Assembly (NCBI GenBank): GCA_013151865.1 | Contig: JAADHN010000085.1 | Location: 1 to 40,032 of the forward strand | DNA: 40,032 nucleotides | Reading direction: 5' to 3' | Source of the DNA: Kiritimatiellota bacterium | GTDB taxonomy: Bacteria; Verrucomicrobiota; Lentisphaeria; Oligosphaerales; JAADHN01 | Shown: positions 17,200-24,642 of the stretch, piece by piece | Position numbering within the stretch: the first letter of the stretch is position 1 | Layout: each line of letters opens with the position of its first letter | Program-made: the position numbers and the translations under genes | The notes under the pieces: generated by a model | Databases searched by the model: none | What the model saw: the letters and a program-made list of their open reading frames with translations, nothing else | What the model was told of the DNA's origin: nothing

Positions 17200-18414
17200 C
17201 TACGGTTTCACCGTTGATGTTGCCGCGTCAGGGGCGGCACAGGTTTTGGAATCGCAGCAGTGAGATGACGTCGCCGTCTCGGTCCCCGGTTCTTTCTGCC
17301 CGTCCGCAGGTTGCCCGAACGATCTGGCGGCGTGGATCGCGGCACAGGCTGGACAAGAGCAATGCCCCGACCGGAAATTGGTTTCGATCGCCTCTGCCGG
17401 ACAGTTTTCGAGGCAGGCGCCGCAAGCTTGGCAGGCGTCATGGTTTACAACCGTAGCTTTCTCTGTTTCGGCATCTCGGGCGAATACATTGGCCGGACAC
17501 ACGATTCGACAGAGCCCACAACCGACGCATCGTTGGGGCACAATCGCAATCCGGGTGCGTTTTACGCCCAGGGCGAGTTCCTTCACATCCGCCCGCCATA
17601 AAGGCGACCAACCGGGCATGTCATAGCCGAGGTAGGTCGCAACCAAGACAATCCAGCCCGTCCACCCCACGGTCTGCCACCCCCCCAAGCCCCATATCGC
17701 CTGCGAAACGACCACAAATGCCGCCGAAACCATAAGCCCGAGCGAGAAGCCTTTCTGTACGCCGGGCTTCCCGGGCAGCCAGAATACCAGCACACTGTTG
17801 AGCATTGCAAGGGAGAACACCAGCGGAACGGAGATCCAGAACAAACCGCGTACCCAAATCGAAACGACCAGCAGGGGGAGGGCCAGGAACAACAACGAAC
17901 TGAAACCAAGATTCGTCCCCATGACGATCCGGTCCGGAAGCTCGAACCTCACGTGGCGGTACGCCCGTGCGACCGACGATTCGCCGCCGCCCAGATACGC
18001 GGCCAAGTGTTTGATGTCCACAGGGCCGAAACGCGGCTCCCAGCCTGTGCGCTTTTTCAGCGCCCAGACGTTTACGCCGGTCGCCGAAAGTTGCGGGAGG
18101 ATCAGCTCCCGGTGGTCGACCCTGTTCTCGACACCGCTCGTCTTGAGTGCCGAAACCACGGTATCGGTCGTGAAATGACCGCCGCCCGCCGCACACCACA
18201 CGTTGATTCCTTTGGTGGGAGCCACGAGTAACCACGCGTCAATGCCGTCGCGCGTCAAGGTTTGAACAACCTTGCGCACAGTCAATTCGAAGTTGCACGT
18301 CACCAGCACCGGAGAGGAGCGCCCGGGATTCCCCACCGGCCGGAGACCCGGCTTGGTTGGGAAGGGGAACAAACGGCCGAAAAGAAGCCAGAAGTCTTTC
18401 AGCAGGTTCCACAT
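17200..18414 (-). CDS. HgcA-HgcB-like fusion: corrinoid membrane protein with ferredoxin domain
   Basis: This 404-residue fusion begins with an HgcA-like corrinoid-binding domain (residues ~35-165) containing NVWCAAG at 71-77. In HgcA the Cys of this motif (here C74) coordinates cobalt of the cobamide. The family's usual Lys after AAG is Gly here (AAGGGHF). About four membrane segments follow (~168-188, 190-213, 222-243, 250-264). The C-terminal part is a two-cluster ferredoxin as in HgcB: C296-C299-C302-C306 and C328-C331-C334-C338. A Cys-rich tail follows (C352, C354, C357, C386-C387, C392), recalling the C-terminal Cys pair of HgcB. HgcAB methylates mercury; whether this fused, Lys-less form does is unknown. 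Its ATG overlaps the methyltransferase stop (TGATG). The upstream ArsR gene supports a metal-linked role. Confidence 0.85.
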   Translation of the reverse strand: MWNLLKDFWLLFGRLFPFPTKPGLRPVGNPGRSSPVLVTCNFELTVRKVVQTLTRDGIDAWLLVAPTKGINVWCAAGGGHFTTDTVVSALKTSGVENRVDHRELILPQLSATGVNVWALKKRTGWEPRFGPVDIKHLAAYLGGGESSVARAYRHVRFELPDRIVMGTNLGFSSLLFLALPLLVVSIWVRGLFWISVPLVFSLAMLNSVLVFWLPGKPGVQKGFSLGLMVSAAFVVVSQAIWGLGGWQTVGWTGWIVLVATYLGYDMPGWSPLWRADVKELALGVKRTRIAIVPQRCVGCGLCRIVCPANVFARDAETEKATVVNHDACQACGACLENCPAEAIETNFRSGHCSCPACAAIHAARSFGQPADGQKEPGTETATSSHCCDSKTCAAPDAATSTVKP

Positions 18415-19052
18415 CACACTTTCTCCATCACAAACAGAGCCAACGTGCCGAACAGATAATCCCGGCGGCAAACGACCCGGAAACCCGCGCGTCCGAGCCG
18501 CTCTTCAAACCGTTTCAGCGCGTGCGTCGTGTTTCGGGTAAGCACAAAGGTCAACGCCGCCGCGGGCCACCTGACAAGGCGGGCGAACAGCCGCTTCCCC
18601 CAGGTCGGCGCCGGCGCCTCGTCGGCCACCACCAACTTGCCGCCTGCCTTGAGAAGAACGGATGAAGCCCGGAGCACAAAATCGAGTTCGTCTTCCGAAA
18701 GTTCACCGAGGGAGAGCGTCGCAACGATACGGTCGAAGCGATCCTCGCCCAGTGCGTCGATCTCCGACGCCGTCATCCGAATCAATTCGGCCTCCGGTGC
18801 GTTCCGGCCGGCTATGGCCAACATGGCCTCCGAGATGTCGATCCCTACAACGCGAGCACCGCGTGCGGTCATCAAAGCGGCAAGTGTCCCCGTCCCGCAA
18901 CCGATCTCCAAAACATCCTGGCCGGGCCCCACCCAGGTCGATGCAATTTCCCGCTTGATTCGATCAATCCGACCCAGGGTAAGGAGGCGCATTCCACGGT
19001 CGTACTTTTCCGGGGTCCGCTCCAGCATTTTCATGTAAACCAAGGTGGACAT
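18414..19052 (-). CDS. Class I SAM methyltransferase of the HgcAB-like operon
   Basis: This 212-residue Rossmann methyltransferase has motif I VLEIGCGTGTLAAL (residues ~47-60), an acidic motif II GIDISEAMLA, and a DRIVATLSLGELS motif IV region. The C-terminal third carries a hydrophobic stretch (WPAAALTFVL) that may dock at the membrane. It overlaps the HgcAB-like gene by one base in a TGATG junction, so the two are made together. Methyltransferases associated with corrinoid proteins of this kind have been named CpaM, from memory; I have not verified the match. It could supply or transfer methyl groups in the corrinoid pathway, or methylate a metal or a small molecule. The ATG at 19052 is the only convincing start. 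Confidence 0.82.
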   Translation of the reverse strand: MSTLVYMKMLERTPEKYDRGMRLLTLGRIDRIKREIASTWVGPGQDVLEIGCGTGTLAALMTARGARVVGIDISEAMLAIAGRNAPEAELIRMTASEIDALGEDRFDRIVATLSLGELSEDELDFVLRASSVLLKAGGKLVVADEAPAPTWGKRLFARLVRWPAAALTFVLTRNTTHALKRFEERLGRAGFRVVCRRDYLFGTLALFVMEKV

Positions 19053-19178
19053 CGCTTACTCCACTCTCACTTTCGACGCGCTCCGAAGCACTCACGCACA
19101 GTCGACAACGATGGCAGCAGCGACTTTGTCAACCGAGACGTCATTCTGGCGCAAGAACAACCGCGATAACACCTTATT

Positions 19179-19568
19179 TCATCTTCTGCCGTCCCTTTCC
19201 TGGACTCGTACCTCGGCATCTTCAGTGAGACACCAGGCGCTCTCCAACAGCTTGAAAACGCACGGATCAACCGCACGATACAAGATCCGGTTCCCATTTC
19301 GGCGGTACCCAAGTACGCCCCGGTGAATGAGTCGCTGGAGCTGGTTCGAAACGGCCGTGGGCTTCATGCCCAATGTTTTCGCCAACTCCGATACGCAAAT
19401 CTCGTCGGCCAGACAGAAGGCATGCAGTATCCGAAGCCTCGTACCGTTGGCGAGCACCTTGAAGGTCTGCTCAAGGGAGGTCGCCTGTTCTTCCGTAAGC
19501 AGGGGACGGCTTTTGAGGTCGGGCTTCACCGGGCAGCACGATCCCTTCCGTACCGCATTCATGGGCAT
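19179..19568 (-). CDS. ArsR-family metal-responsive repressor
   Basis: This 129-residue winged-helix regulator has LANGTRLRILHAF, CVSELAKTLGMKPTAVSNQLQRLIHRGVL (recognition helix) and the wing YRRNGNRILYRA. Candidate metal thiolates are C11-C12 near the N-terminus, C52, C58 (the EICVSELA position used by ArsR/CadC-type sensors), C103 and C113. It starts at the ATG at 19568 after a GGAGG site (TTGGAGGATGCCC). It is the first gene of the run into the methyltransferase and HgcAB-like genes, and its promoter carries a palindrome, so autoregulation with release by a thiophilic metal or metalloid is the natural model. ArsR-type genes are known beside hgcAB in some bacteria. Confidence 0.9.
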   Translation of the reverse strand: MPMNAVRKGSCCPVKPDLKSRPLLTEEQATSLEQTFKVLANGTRLRILHAFCLADEICVSELAKTLGMKPTAVSNQLQRLIHRGVLGYRRNGNRILYRAVDPCVFKLLESAWCLTEDAEVRVQERDGRR

Positions 19569-19596
19569 CCTCCAATTGCATCGTCCGTCAACCTGA

Positions 19597-19639
19597 ATCT
19601 ACACTATTCCAGTATAACGTGGATAGATGGTTCTGTCAA
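19597..19639 (-). promoter_or_regulatory. Consensus sigma-70 promoter and palindromic operator of the arsR operon
   Basis: On the minus strand TTGACA (19639-19634), a 17-bp spacer and TATACT (19616-19611) match the consensus almost perfectly. A dyad covers the -10: ATCTA (19597-19601) with TAGAT (19624-19628), and the inner half-sites CTAT(T)CCA and TGGATAG. A repressor bound there would block RNA polymerase. Confidence 0.75.
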
Positions 19640-19895
19640 CGCGCAGTGCGGCCCTTCTCCGCCAAACCCGGGGTCGACACTCCCGGCCGGGCGAGGGACC
19701 CGGCGGCGGGACGAGCGAACCGAGCCCCGCTCGTATGGCAAGCCCAGGTGACCGAAGGCTGGAATTCATCATGAATCAGTTCCTCACGGCCCCGGCTTTC
19801 CGCCGTTCTCGGCCCGCAGCCAGGTAACGTTTGGCTCGCATCCTGCATCTATTATTGTAAAGAAGCAGTGCTCGGCAGCCGGAGGCAGGTGCCCA
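19640..19895. other. Intergenic region between arsR promoter and ECF sigma gene
   Basis: No gene is visible. A partial promoter, TTGGCT (19831-19836), 16 bp, TATTGT (19853-19858), faces the sigma-factor gene and would give a leader of about 30 nt. Confidence 0.4.
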
Positions 19896-20618
19896 ATGGA
19901 CGACAAAAAGAACATCGAGGCGACGCTCGCGGGCGACACCCGGGCTTTTGCGGCGCTTGTTCGGAAGTACCAGGCAGTAACGTACGCCGTGGCCCTGCAG
20001 CGCGTGGGCAATGCCGCTGATGCGGAAGAAATCGTCCAGGATGTTTTCAGTTGCGTGTATCGCAAGTTGGATCAACTCAAAGACGCAGCACGGTTCGGCG
20101 CCTGGCTGCGTTCGATCACTCTCCGGCAATGCGGAATGCACCTTCGCGCCAAGAGCCGAAAGCTCGAGATCGTGGCGCTGCCGGCGGAAGCACTGGATTC
20201 GGTCGAGGACGTCGGTCGGCAGCGCGAGGCAATGTTTGACGTCGAGACCTTGATTGGAGAACTCCCGGAAGGGCTGAAAGCAGCGGCCGTGTTGTGCCTT
20301 TCGGACGACGTTTCACCGGCGGCTGCGGCAGCCATGCTCGGTCTCAAACCGGGGACTCTCCGCAAACGCCTTCACGATGCCCGCGCCAGGCTGCAGCGCC
20401 GGATCGTTGAAAAGGCAGAAAAAGAGATTCGGCTGCATCTATTGCCCAAAGATTTCGCCGAAAGATGCGTGTGTCGATGTGAGAAGGCTCGCGCGTCAAA
20501 GGCAGGAAAGGAGGTGAACCCCATGGCTGAGAACAAGAAGAAGGACTGCGGCTGCGGCTGTCTCGGCAAGGCCAAAGCGAAAGGCAAGACGGAACAGAAA
20601 GAGAAGAACAAGAAGTGA
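19896..20618 (+). CDS. ECF sigma factor with Cys/Lys-rich C-terminal extension
   Basis: This 240-residue protein begins as a typical ECF sigma-70 factor: region 2 (residues ~10-80, with RVGNAADAEEIVQDVF and RFGAWLRSITLRQC) and region 4 (~115-170, LPEGLKAAAVLCLSDDVSPAAAAAMLGLKPGTLRKRLHDARARL). ECF factors usually end there. Here ~70 further residues follow: CVCRC, a basic linker, then CGCGC and a Lys-rich tail. The start has GGAGGCAGG upstream. No anti-sigma gene is adjacent. The Cys clusters suggest metal or redox sensing, or binding of iron-sulfur components. The final 31 codons also form a separate small ORF with a perfect Shine-Dalgarno, so the extension may partly reflect a fused downstream gene. 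Confidence 0.88.
   Translation: MDDKKNIEATLAGDTRAFAALVRKYQAVTYAVALQRVGNAADAEEIVQDVFSCVYRKLDQLKDAARFGAWLRSITLRQCGMHLRAKSRKLEIVALPAEALDSVEDVGRQREAMFDVETLIGELPEGLKAAAVLCLSDDVSPAAAAAMLGLKPGTLRKRLHDARARLQRRIVEKAEKEIRLHLLPKDFAERCVCRCEKARASKAGKEVNPMAENKKKDCGCGCLGKAKAKGKTEQKEKNKK
20523..20618 (+). CDS. Nested small ORF, CGCGC Lys-rich peptide, in frame with the sigma factor
   Basis: An ATG at 20523 is preceded by AAAGGAGGTGA (20507-20516 plus one base), an 11-nt perfect match to the 16S rRNA 3' end, with GGAGG 8 bases before the ATG. The 31-residue product starts MAENKKKD, contains CGCGC at residues 9-13 and ends in a run rich in Lys and Glu. It is in the same frame as the sigma factor, so it would be made both as that protein's tail and alone. 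A metallothionein-like or metal-delivery peptide is possible. Independent translation is inferred from the ribosome-binding site only. Confidence 0.55.
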   Translation: MAENKKKDCGCGCLGKAKAKGKTEQKEKNKK

Positions 20619-20625
20619 GCCCTGC

Positions 20626-20660
20626 GGAGCCGGGGGACGGCGCTCCCGTCTTCCGGCTCC
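20626..20660. terminator. Hairpin between convergent sigma and YrdC genes
   Basis: A 15-bp stem (20626-20640 with 20646-20660; 13 Watson-Crick and 2 G-T pairs) with a 5-nt loop lies 7 bp after the sigma-factor stop. No T-tail follows on the plus strand. On the minus strand the two wobble pairs would become A-C mismatches, so it favours the plus transcript. Confidence 0.5.
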
Positions 20661-20872
20661 ACATTCTCCGCGTAGATCGAACCCGCAGAAACGATATGCC
20701 GAAGGGCCTTCACGACGGACGAGCAGGCGCTTCTCCGGCGTCGCCGCCTCTCCGCCCGCCTTCCACCACCGGCGGGACCGAACCATACGGCGGGCGCCGC
20801 TTGGCGGGGCAGCCGCGGACGTCGCCCCCCCCTCTTTCCCCCGTGACTTCTACAGTGGAAGCTGTTTTTCGC

Positions 20873-21478
20873 TCAGGCCAGAACGGTAAGAATCCGTGAT
20901 GCGCTGATCGGGCCCGGGCGCAGGATCTCGGCGGCCCCCTCCCCGCCCAGCCGAACCACTGTCGAGGCGCCGCCGCCCAAGACATGCCCGCCATCCACAA
21001 GCAGGTCCGGCTCTCCATGCAAATCCGCCGCCGCATTGACCGCCGCCAGGGCCGGCGGTCGCCCGGAGAGATTGGCGCTCGTGGCGGCCAGCGGCCCCCC
21101 GGCGAGCCGCAGAACTTCACGAATGAAATCTGAATCCGGTACGCGCACGCCGATGCTCCCCCCGTCCGAAGCACCGGCGACGACCGTGAGCGGACCGGGC
21201 CAGAACGCCGCGTCCAGACGCCGCAGTCGATCATCCGGCAACACGCCGGCCCGGAGCGCCGTATCCAAGCCGGAGGCCAGCATTTGCAGAGGTTTTCCCC
21301 GAGGACGCCGCTTCAGCACATAAATGCGTTCTCGCCCGGGCGCATTCTCCCATAACGCGAGCAGACCGTACACAGTATCGGTCGGCGCGACAACCACACC
21401 GCCCGCGACCAGCACCTCGACGGTCCGCAGCGCCGCGGCCTTCCATTGGAGGGCGTCCTGCGGTTGTAGGCGTTCCAT
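20873..21478 (-). CDS. Threonylcarbamoyl-AMP synthase (YrdC/Sua5 family)
   Basis: This enzyme makes L-threonylcarbamoyl-AMP for the t6A37 modification of ANN-decoding tRNAs. The YrdC core is clear: GGVVVAPTDTVYGLLA, a KRRPRGKPLQML motif that binds nucleotide and phosphate, FWPGPLTVV, IGVRVPDSDF and GGPLAATSANLSG. From the Met at 21478 it has 201 residues, the normal length of the short YrdC form. The frame is open to a GTG at 21592 with no added domain. It is alone on its strand here, convergent with the sigma-factor gene and divergent from nifU. Confidence 0.92.
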   Translation of the reverse strand: MERLQPQDALQWKAAALRTVEVLVAGGVVVAPTDTVYGLLALWENAPGRERIYVLKRRPRGKPLQMLASGLDTALRAGVLPDDRLRRLDAAFWPGPLTVVAGASDGGSIGVRVPDSDFIREVLRLAGGPLAATSANLSGRPPALAAVNAAADLHGEPDLLVDGGHVLGGGASTVVRLGGEGAAEILRPGPISASRILTVLA

Positions 21479-21619
21479 ATCCCAGTGTGACTCCCGGCTG
21501 TCCCTCCACCGGCGGAGAAACCGGACCGCGTCCGGAACCGGGGAGGGCGCTCCCTGTCTTACAGTGGGCATCGTGAAGGCAACCGCCCGCACGACGCCGC
21601 CGGCGCCGCCTTTGTAGGG

Positions 21620-21647
21620 TTGTGCATCGCCGACAGCGGACTATCTT
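21620..21647 (+). promoter_or_regulatory. Possible promoter of the nifU-nifS genes
   Basis: TTGTGC, a 16-bp spacer and TATCTT lie about 115 bp before the nifU start, in the divergent yrdC-nifU gap. The match to consensus is partial. No IscR- or Fur-like box is obvious. Confidence 0.35.
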
Positions 21648-21762
21648 ACACGGTTGCCGGCCGCCACGCCACTCGCCACTGGTCGCGGCAGAGGGGGCTC
21701 GGGGCGGCCTGCCGGCTGCCCGCGGCGAAACCGGCAAACGCGCCTTAAAGGAGTACGCCCGC

Positions 21763-22665
21763 ATGTGGAATTATACCAAGAAAGTCATGGACCACTTCCT
21801 GCATCCGCGCAATGTGGGGGAAATCCCGGATGCCGACGCCGTGGGTGAAGTGGGAAACATCGTTTGCGGCGACGCCATGAAACTCTTCCTCAAACTCGAC
21901 GAGTCCGGAACACGCATCGCCGACGCCCGTTTCCAAACCTTCGGCTGCGCCAGCGCCATCGCCAGTGCATCGGCCCTGACGGAAATGATCAAAGGCAAAA
22001 CCCTCGAAGAAGCGGCCCGAATCACGAACCAGGACATCGCCGACTTCCTCGGGGAACTCCCGGAAGAAAAAATGCATTGCTCGGTCATGGGGATGGAAGC
22101 ACTCCAGGCCGCTCTCCACGAAATGAATGTCGGCCCCAAACCCGCGGAAAGCGAGCCCGGCGCCGGAGGCGCCTACGATCCGGACGGCCTGGATCGGACC
22201 GTCTGTTACTGTTTCAGCGTGACCGAACGAACCATTCGGGACGTGGCTCGCGCCAACGACCTCCACGAAGTGGACGAAGTCACCCACTATTGCAAGGCCG
22301 GGGGCGGCTGCGGCGGTTGCCGGGACGACATTGCCGAAATCCTGGCCGACCTTTGGAAACAAGACGAGACGCAGGACAAAGCCGCCGAGGCCCCGACGGA
22401 AGCGGCGACCGGACCCGAAACCGGGACCCTCACCAATCTCGAAAAAATGATGCGAATCCAGAGCGCGATCAACGACGAAATCCGACCTGCCCTCCAGGCA
22501 GACGGCGGAGATCTGGAATTGGTCGACATCGTGGGGGACCGAGTCCTGGTTCGCCTGAAGGGAAGCTGTGCCGGCTGTCCCAGTGCACACATCACTTTGA
22601 AGCGATGGGTGGAAGCACGACTCAGGGAATTGGTCCTCCCCGAACTGAATGTCGAGGAAGCTTGA
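21763..22665 (+). CDS. nifU: Iron-sulfur scaffold NifU, three-domain form
   Basis: This 300-residue protein has all three NifU parts. The N-terminal IscU-like scaffold has C35, D37, C62 and C106. The central BFD-type [2Fe-2S] domain has C148, C150, C183 and C186. The C-terminal Nfu domain has C269-x-x-C272 in GSCAGCPS. It assembles iron-sulfur clusters from sulfur delivered by the cysteine desulfurase encoded next. The start at 21763 has an AAAGGAG site 9 bases upstream. Full-length NifU is used outside nitrogen fixation as a general system in several anaerobic lineages, and no nif structural gene is present here. A linker of ~35 Ala/Glu-rich residues separates the last two domains. Confidence 0.95.
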   Translation: MWNYTKKVMDHFLHPRNVGEIPDADAVGEVGNIVCGDAMKLFLKLDESGTRIADARFQTFGCASAIASASALTEMIKGKTLEEAARITNQDIADFLGELPEEKMHCSVMGMEALQAALHEMNVGPKPAESEPGAGGAYDPDGLDRTVCYCFSVTERTIRDVARANDLHEVDEVTHYCKAGGGCGGCRDDIAEILADLWKQDETQDKAAEAPTEAATGPETGTLTNLEKMMRIQSAINDEIRPALQADGGDLELVDIVGDRVLVRLKGSCAGCPSAHITLKRWVEARLRELVLPELNVEEA

Positions 22666-22687
22666 AACCGGGCGGACAACCCCGGTT
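22666..22687 (+). terminator. Small hairpin between nifU and nifS
   Basis: AACCGGG (22666-22672) and CCCGGTT (22681-22687) form a perfect 7-bp stem with an 8-nt loop directly after the nifU stop. It has no T-run, so it may tune expression of nifS or protect the nifU mRNA end rather than stop transcription. Confidence 0.35.
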
Positions 22688-22761
22688 CGACAAAACATCT
22701 TTGCGTCTGACCCCGTGCGGCAGGACGCTCACTCGGAAAGGCCCTGAAAGCGAGGTGCCTG

Positions 22762-23967
22762 ATGCCCGACGATCCTGAAGTCGTCTACGTAGACAACAAT
22801 GCAACCACCCGGGTGGCCCCCGAGGTCTTGGACGCCATGCTCCCCTTTCTTACCCGGTTCTATGGGAACCCATCGAGCATCCATACGTTTGGGGGCCATG
22901 TCCGACGGCACGTCGAACACGCTCGAGAGCAGTTGGCGGCACTCGTGGGCGCCGCTCCGAACGAAATCATCTTCACCAGTTGCGGGACGGAGTCGGACAA
23001 CGCCGCCATCCTGAGTGCACTCGAAAGCGACGTACGGCGCCGAAAGGTCGTGACGACCCGAGTCGAACATCCCGCCGTGCTCAGTCTCGGCAAGGTGCTC
23101 CAACAACGGGGCTACCACGTCGATTACGCTCCCGTAAACCACAAGGGACAGCTCTGCCTGGACGCTCTGTGCCGGATGGTGGACGACGAAACCGCGGTGG
23201 TGTCCGTCATGTGGGCCAACAACGAAACCGGAAACCTCTACCCGGTGCTCGAAATCGCGGAGATCGCACGCCAACACGGGGCGCTCTTCCACACAGACGC
23301 CGTTCAAGCGGTCGGGAAACTCCCCATCGACCTGCGCAAGAGTGCCATCGATTTCCTGTCTCTTAGCGGACACAAGCTCCATGCCCCGAAGGGAATAGGC
23401 GCACTGTACGTACGGAAGGGAATCAAGTTCAACCAATTCCTCATCGGCGGACACCAGGAATACGGCTTGCGTGCCGGAACGGAAAACGTGCCGGGCATCG
23501 TGGGCTTGGGCAAGGCCGCCGAATTGGCCGCCGAACACATGGCCGAAGAGCAGACCCGTGTCCGCGCCCTGCGGGACCGCCTGGAACAGGGGATCCTGTC
23601 GACCTGCCCGGATGCCCGCGTCAACGGGAACCCCGCTTCGCGCCTGCCCAATACGACCAACATCAGCTTCGAGTTCGTCGAGGGAGAATCCATCCTGCTG
23701 CTGCTCGATCGCTGGAATATCGCTGCCTCCTCCGGCTCGGCCTGCACCTCGGGCTCGCTCGAGCCGTCCCACGTGCTCCGGGCCATGGGCGTCCCCCAAA
23801 CCGCCATCCACGGCAGCGTGCGCTTCAGTCTGTCCCGATTCAATACCGCCGAGGAAATCGAGTTCATCATCGAGAAAATGCCCCCGATTATCCGCCGTCT
23901 CCGGGAATTGTCCCCTTACGGACGCCACGGGCGCCCCTCCCGGGAATCGACGGCCCCGGAAAAATGA
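22762..23967 (+). CDS. nifS: Cysteine desulfurase NifS
   Basis: This 401-residue PLP enzyme removes sulfur from cysteine for iron-sulfur assembly. Visible features are the N-terminal VYVDNNATT, the substrate-binding region FTSCGTESDN, the PLP lysine K205 in SLSGHKLHAPKG, and the persulfide-forming C328 in SSGSACTSGSLEPSHVL, the short group I loop. It lies 96 bp after nifU, with which it forms a functional pair. The start follows a GAGGTG-type site. The C-terminus is extended by ~25 basic residues. Confidence 0.95.
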   Translation: MPDDPEVVYVDNNATTRVAPEVLDAMLPFLTRFYGNPSSIHTFGGHVRRHVEHAREQLAALVGAAPNEIIFTSCGTESDNAAILSALESDVRRRKVVTTRVEHPAVLSLGKVLQQRGYHVDYAPVNHKGQLCLDALCRMVDDETAVVSVMWANNETGNLYPVLEIAEIARQHGALFHTDAVQAVGKLPIDLRKSAIDFLSLSGHKLHAPKGIGALYVRKGIKFNQFLIGGHQEYGLRAGTENVPGIVGLGKAAELAAEHMAEEQTRVRALRDRLEQGILSTCPDARVNGNPASRLPNTTNISFEFVEGESILLLLDRWNIAASSGSACTSGSLEPSHVLRAMGVPQTAIHGSVRFSLSRFNTAEEIEFIIEKMPPIIRRLRELSPYGRHGRPSRESTAPEK

Positions 23968-24138
23968 CGCGCGCCCCGAACACGGACCGGGTCGCAACCG
24001 GTTGAATCATTTTAAACGAGCTTGGAACCGAAACGATCTCGCCGACCCCGCAAGATCGCCCGATAATCCTGAGACGGACCGCAAAAACTGCACAGGAAAG
24101 TCCGAAATCGGACGCGCCGCAACCGGAGGGAACCGCAC

Positions 24139-24642
24139 ATGGCATGTGACGTTGCAGTCGTGATGGGAAGTAAATCGGACCTCCCCAGAATCGAGTCGAC
24201 CCTGGACATTCTCCGAGAATTCGATGTCCCCTTTTCCGTGCGGGTGATGTCCGCCCACCGCACCCCAAAATTGGTGGCCGAATATGCGGAAACCGCAGAC
24301 AAAGCCGGCGTCAAAGTCATCATCGCCGCCGCCGGCGCCGCAGCGCACCTCGCCGGAGTGGTCGCGGCCCACACCCGACTTCCGGTCATCGGTTTGCCTC
24401 TGAAAGGCGGCGCCCTCGATGGCTTGGACGCCCTCCTTTCCACCGTCCAGATGCCGGGCGGGGTCCCCGTGGCCACACTCGGACTGGGGTCGGGCGGCGC
24501 CAAGAACGCCGCTCTGCTGGCGATCCGTATTCTGGCGCTCGGCCAACCGCAACTGGCCCGGCGACTCGAACAATTCCACAGAGATCAGGCTGCGGCCGTG
24601 GCCGCCGCGGACGAAGAGGTCCAACAGAACTTATGCCCCTGA
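24139..24642 (+). CDS. purE: 5-(carboxyamino)imidazole ribonucleotide mutase
   Basis: Class I PurE, 167 residues, converts N5-CAIR to CAIR in purine synthesis. The motifs are MGSKSDLP at the N-terminus and the catalytic H40 in MSAHRTP, followed by AAAGAAAHLAGVVAAHT and GLPLKGGALDGLDALLS. The ATG follows GGAGGGAACC. No purK neighbour is seen. Its 3' end overlaps the following exported-protein gene by 10 bp, which suggests co-transcription despite unrelated functions. Confidence 0.95.
   Translation: MACDVAVVMGSKSDLPRIESTLDILREFDVPFSVRVMSAHRTPKLVAEYAETADKAGVKVIIAAAGAAAHLAGVVAAHTRLPVIGLPLKGGALDGLDALLSTVQMPGGVPVATLGLGSGGAKNAALLAIRILALGQPQLARRLEQFHRDQAAAVAAADEEVQQNLCP

Noticed and set aside
17200-18414. 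Confirmed mercury methylation
   Set aside because: The motif Lys is replaced and the fused architecture is not proven active, so only HgcAB-like is claimed.
21763-23967. Nitrogen fixation
   Set aside because: NifU and NifS serve general iron-sulfur assembly in many anaerobes, and no nifHDK or accessory nif gene is present.
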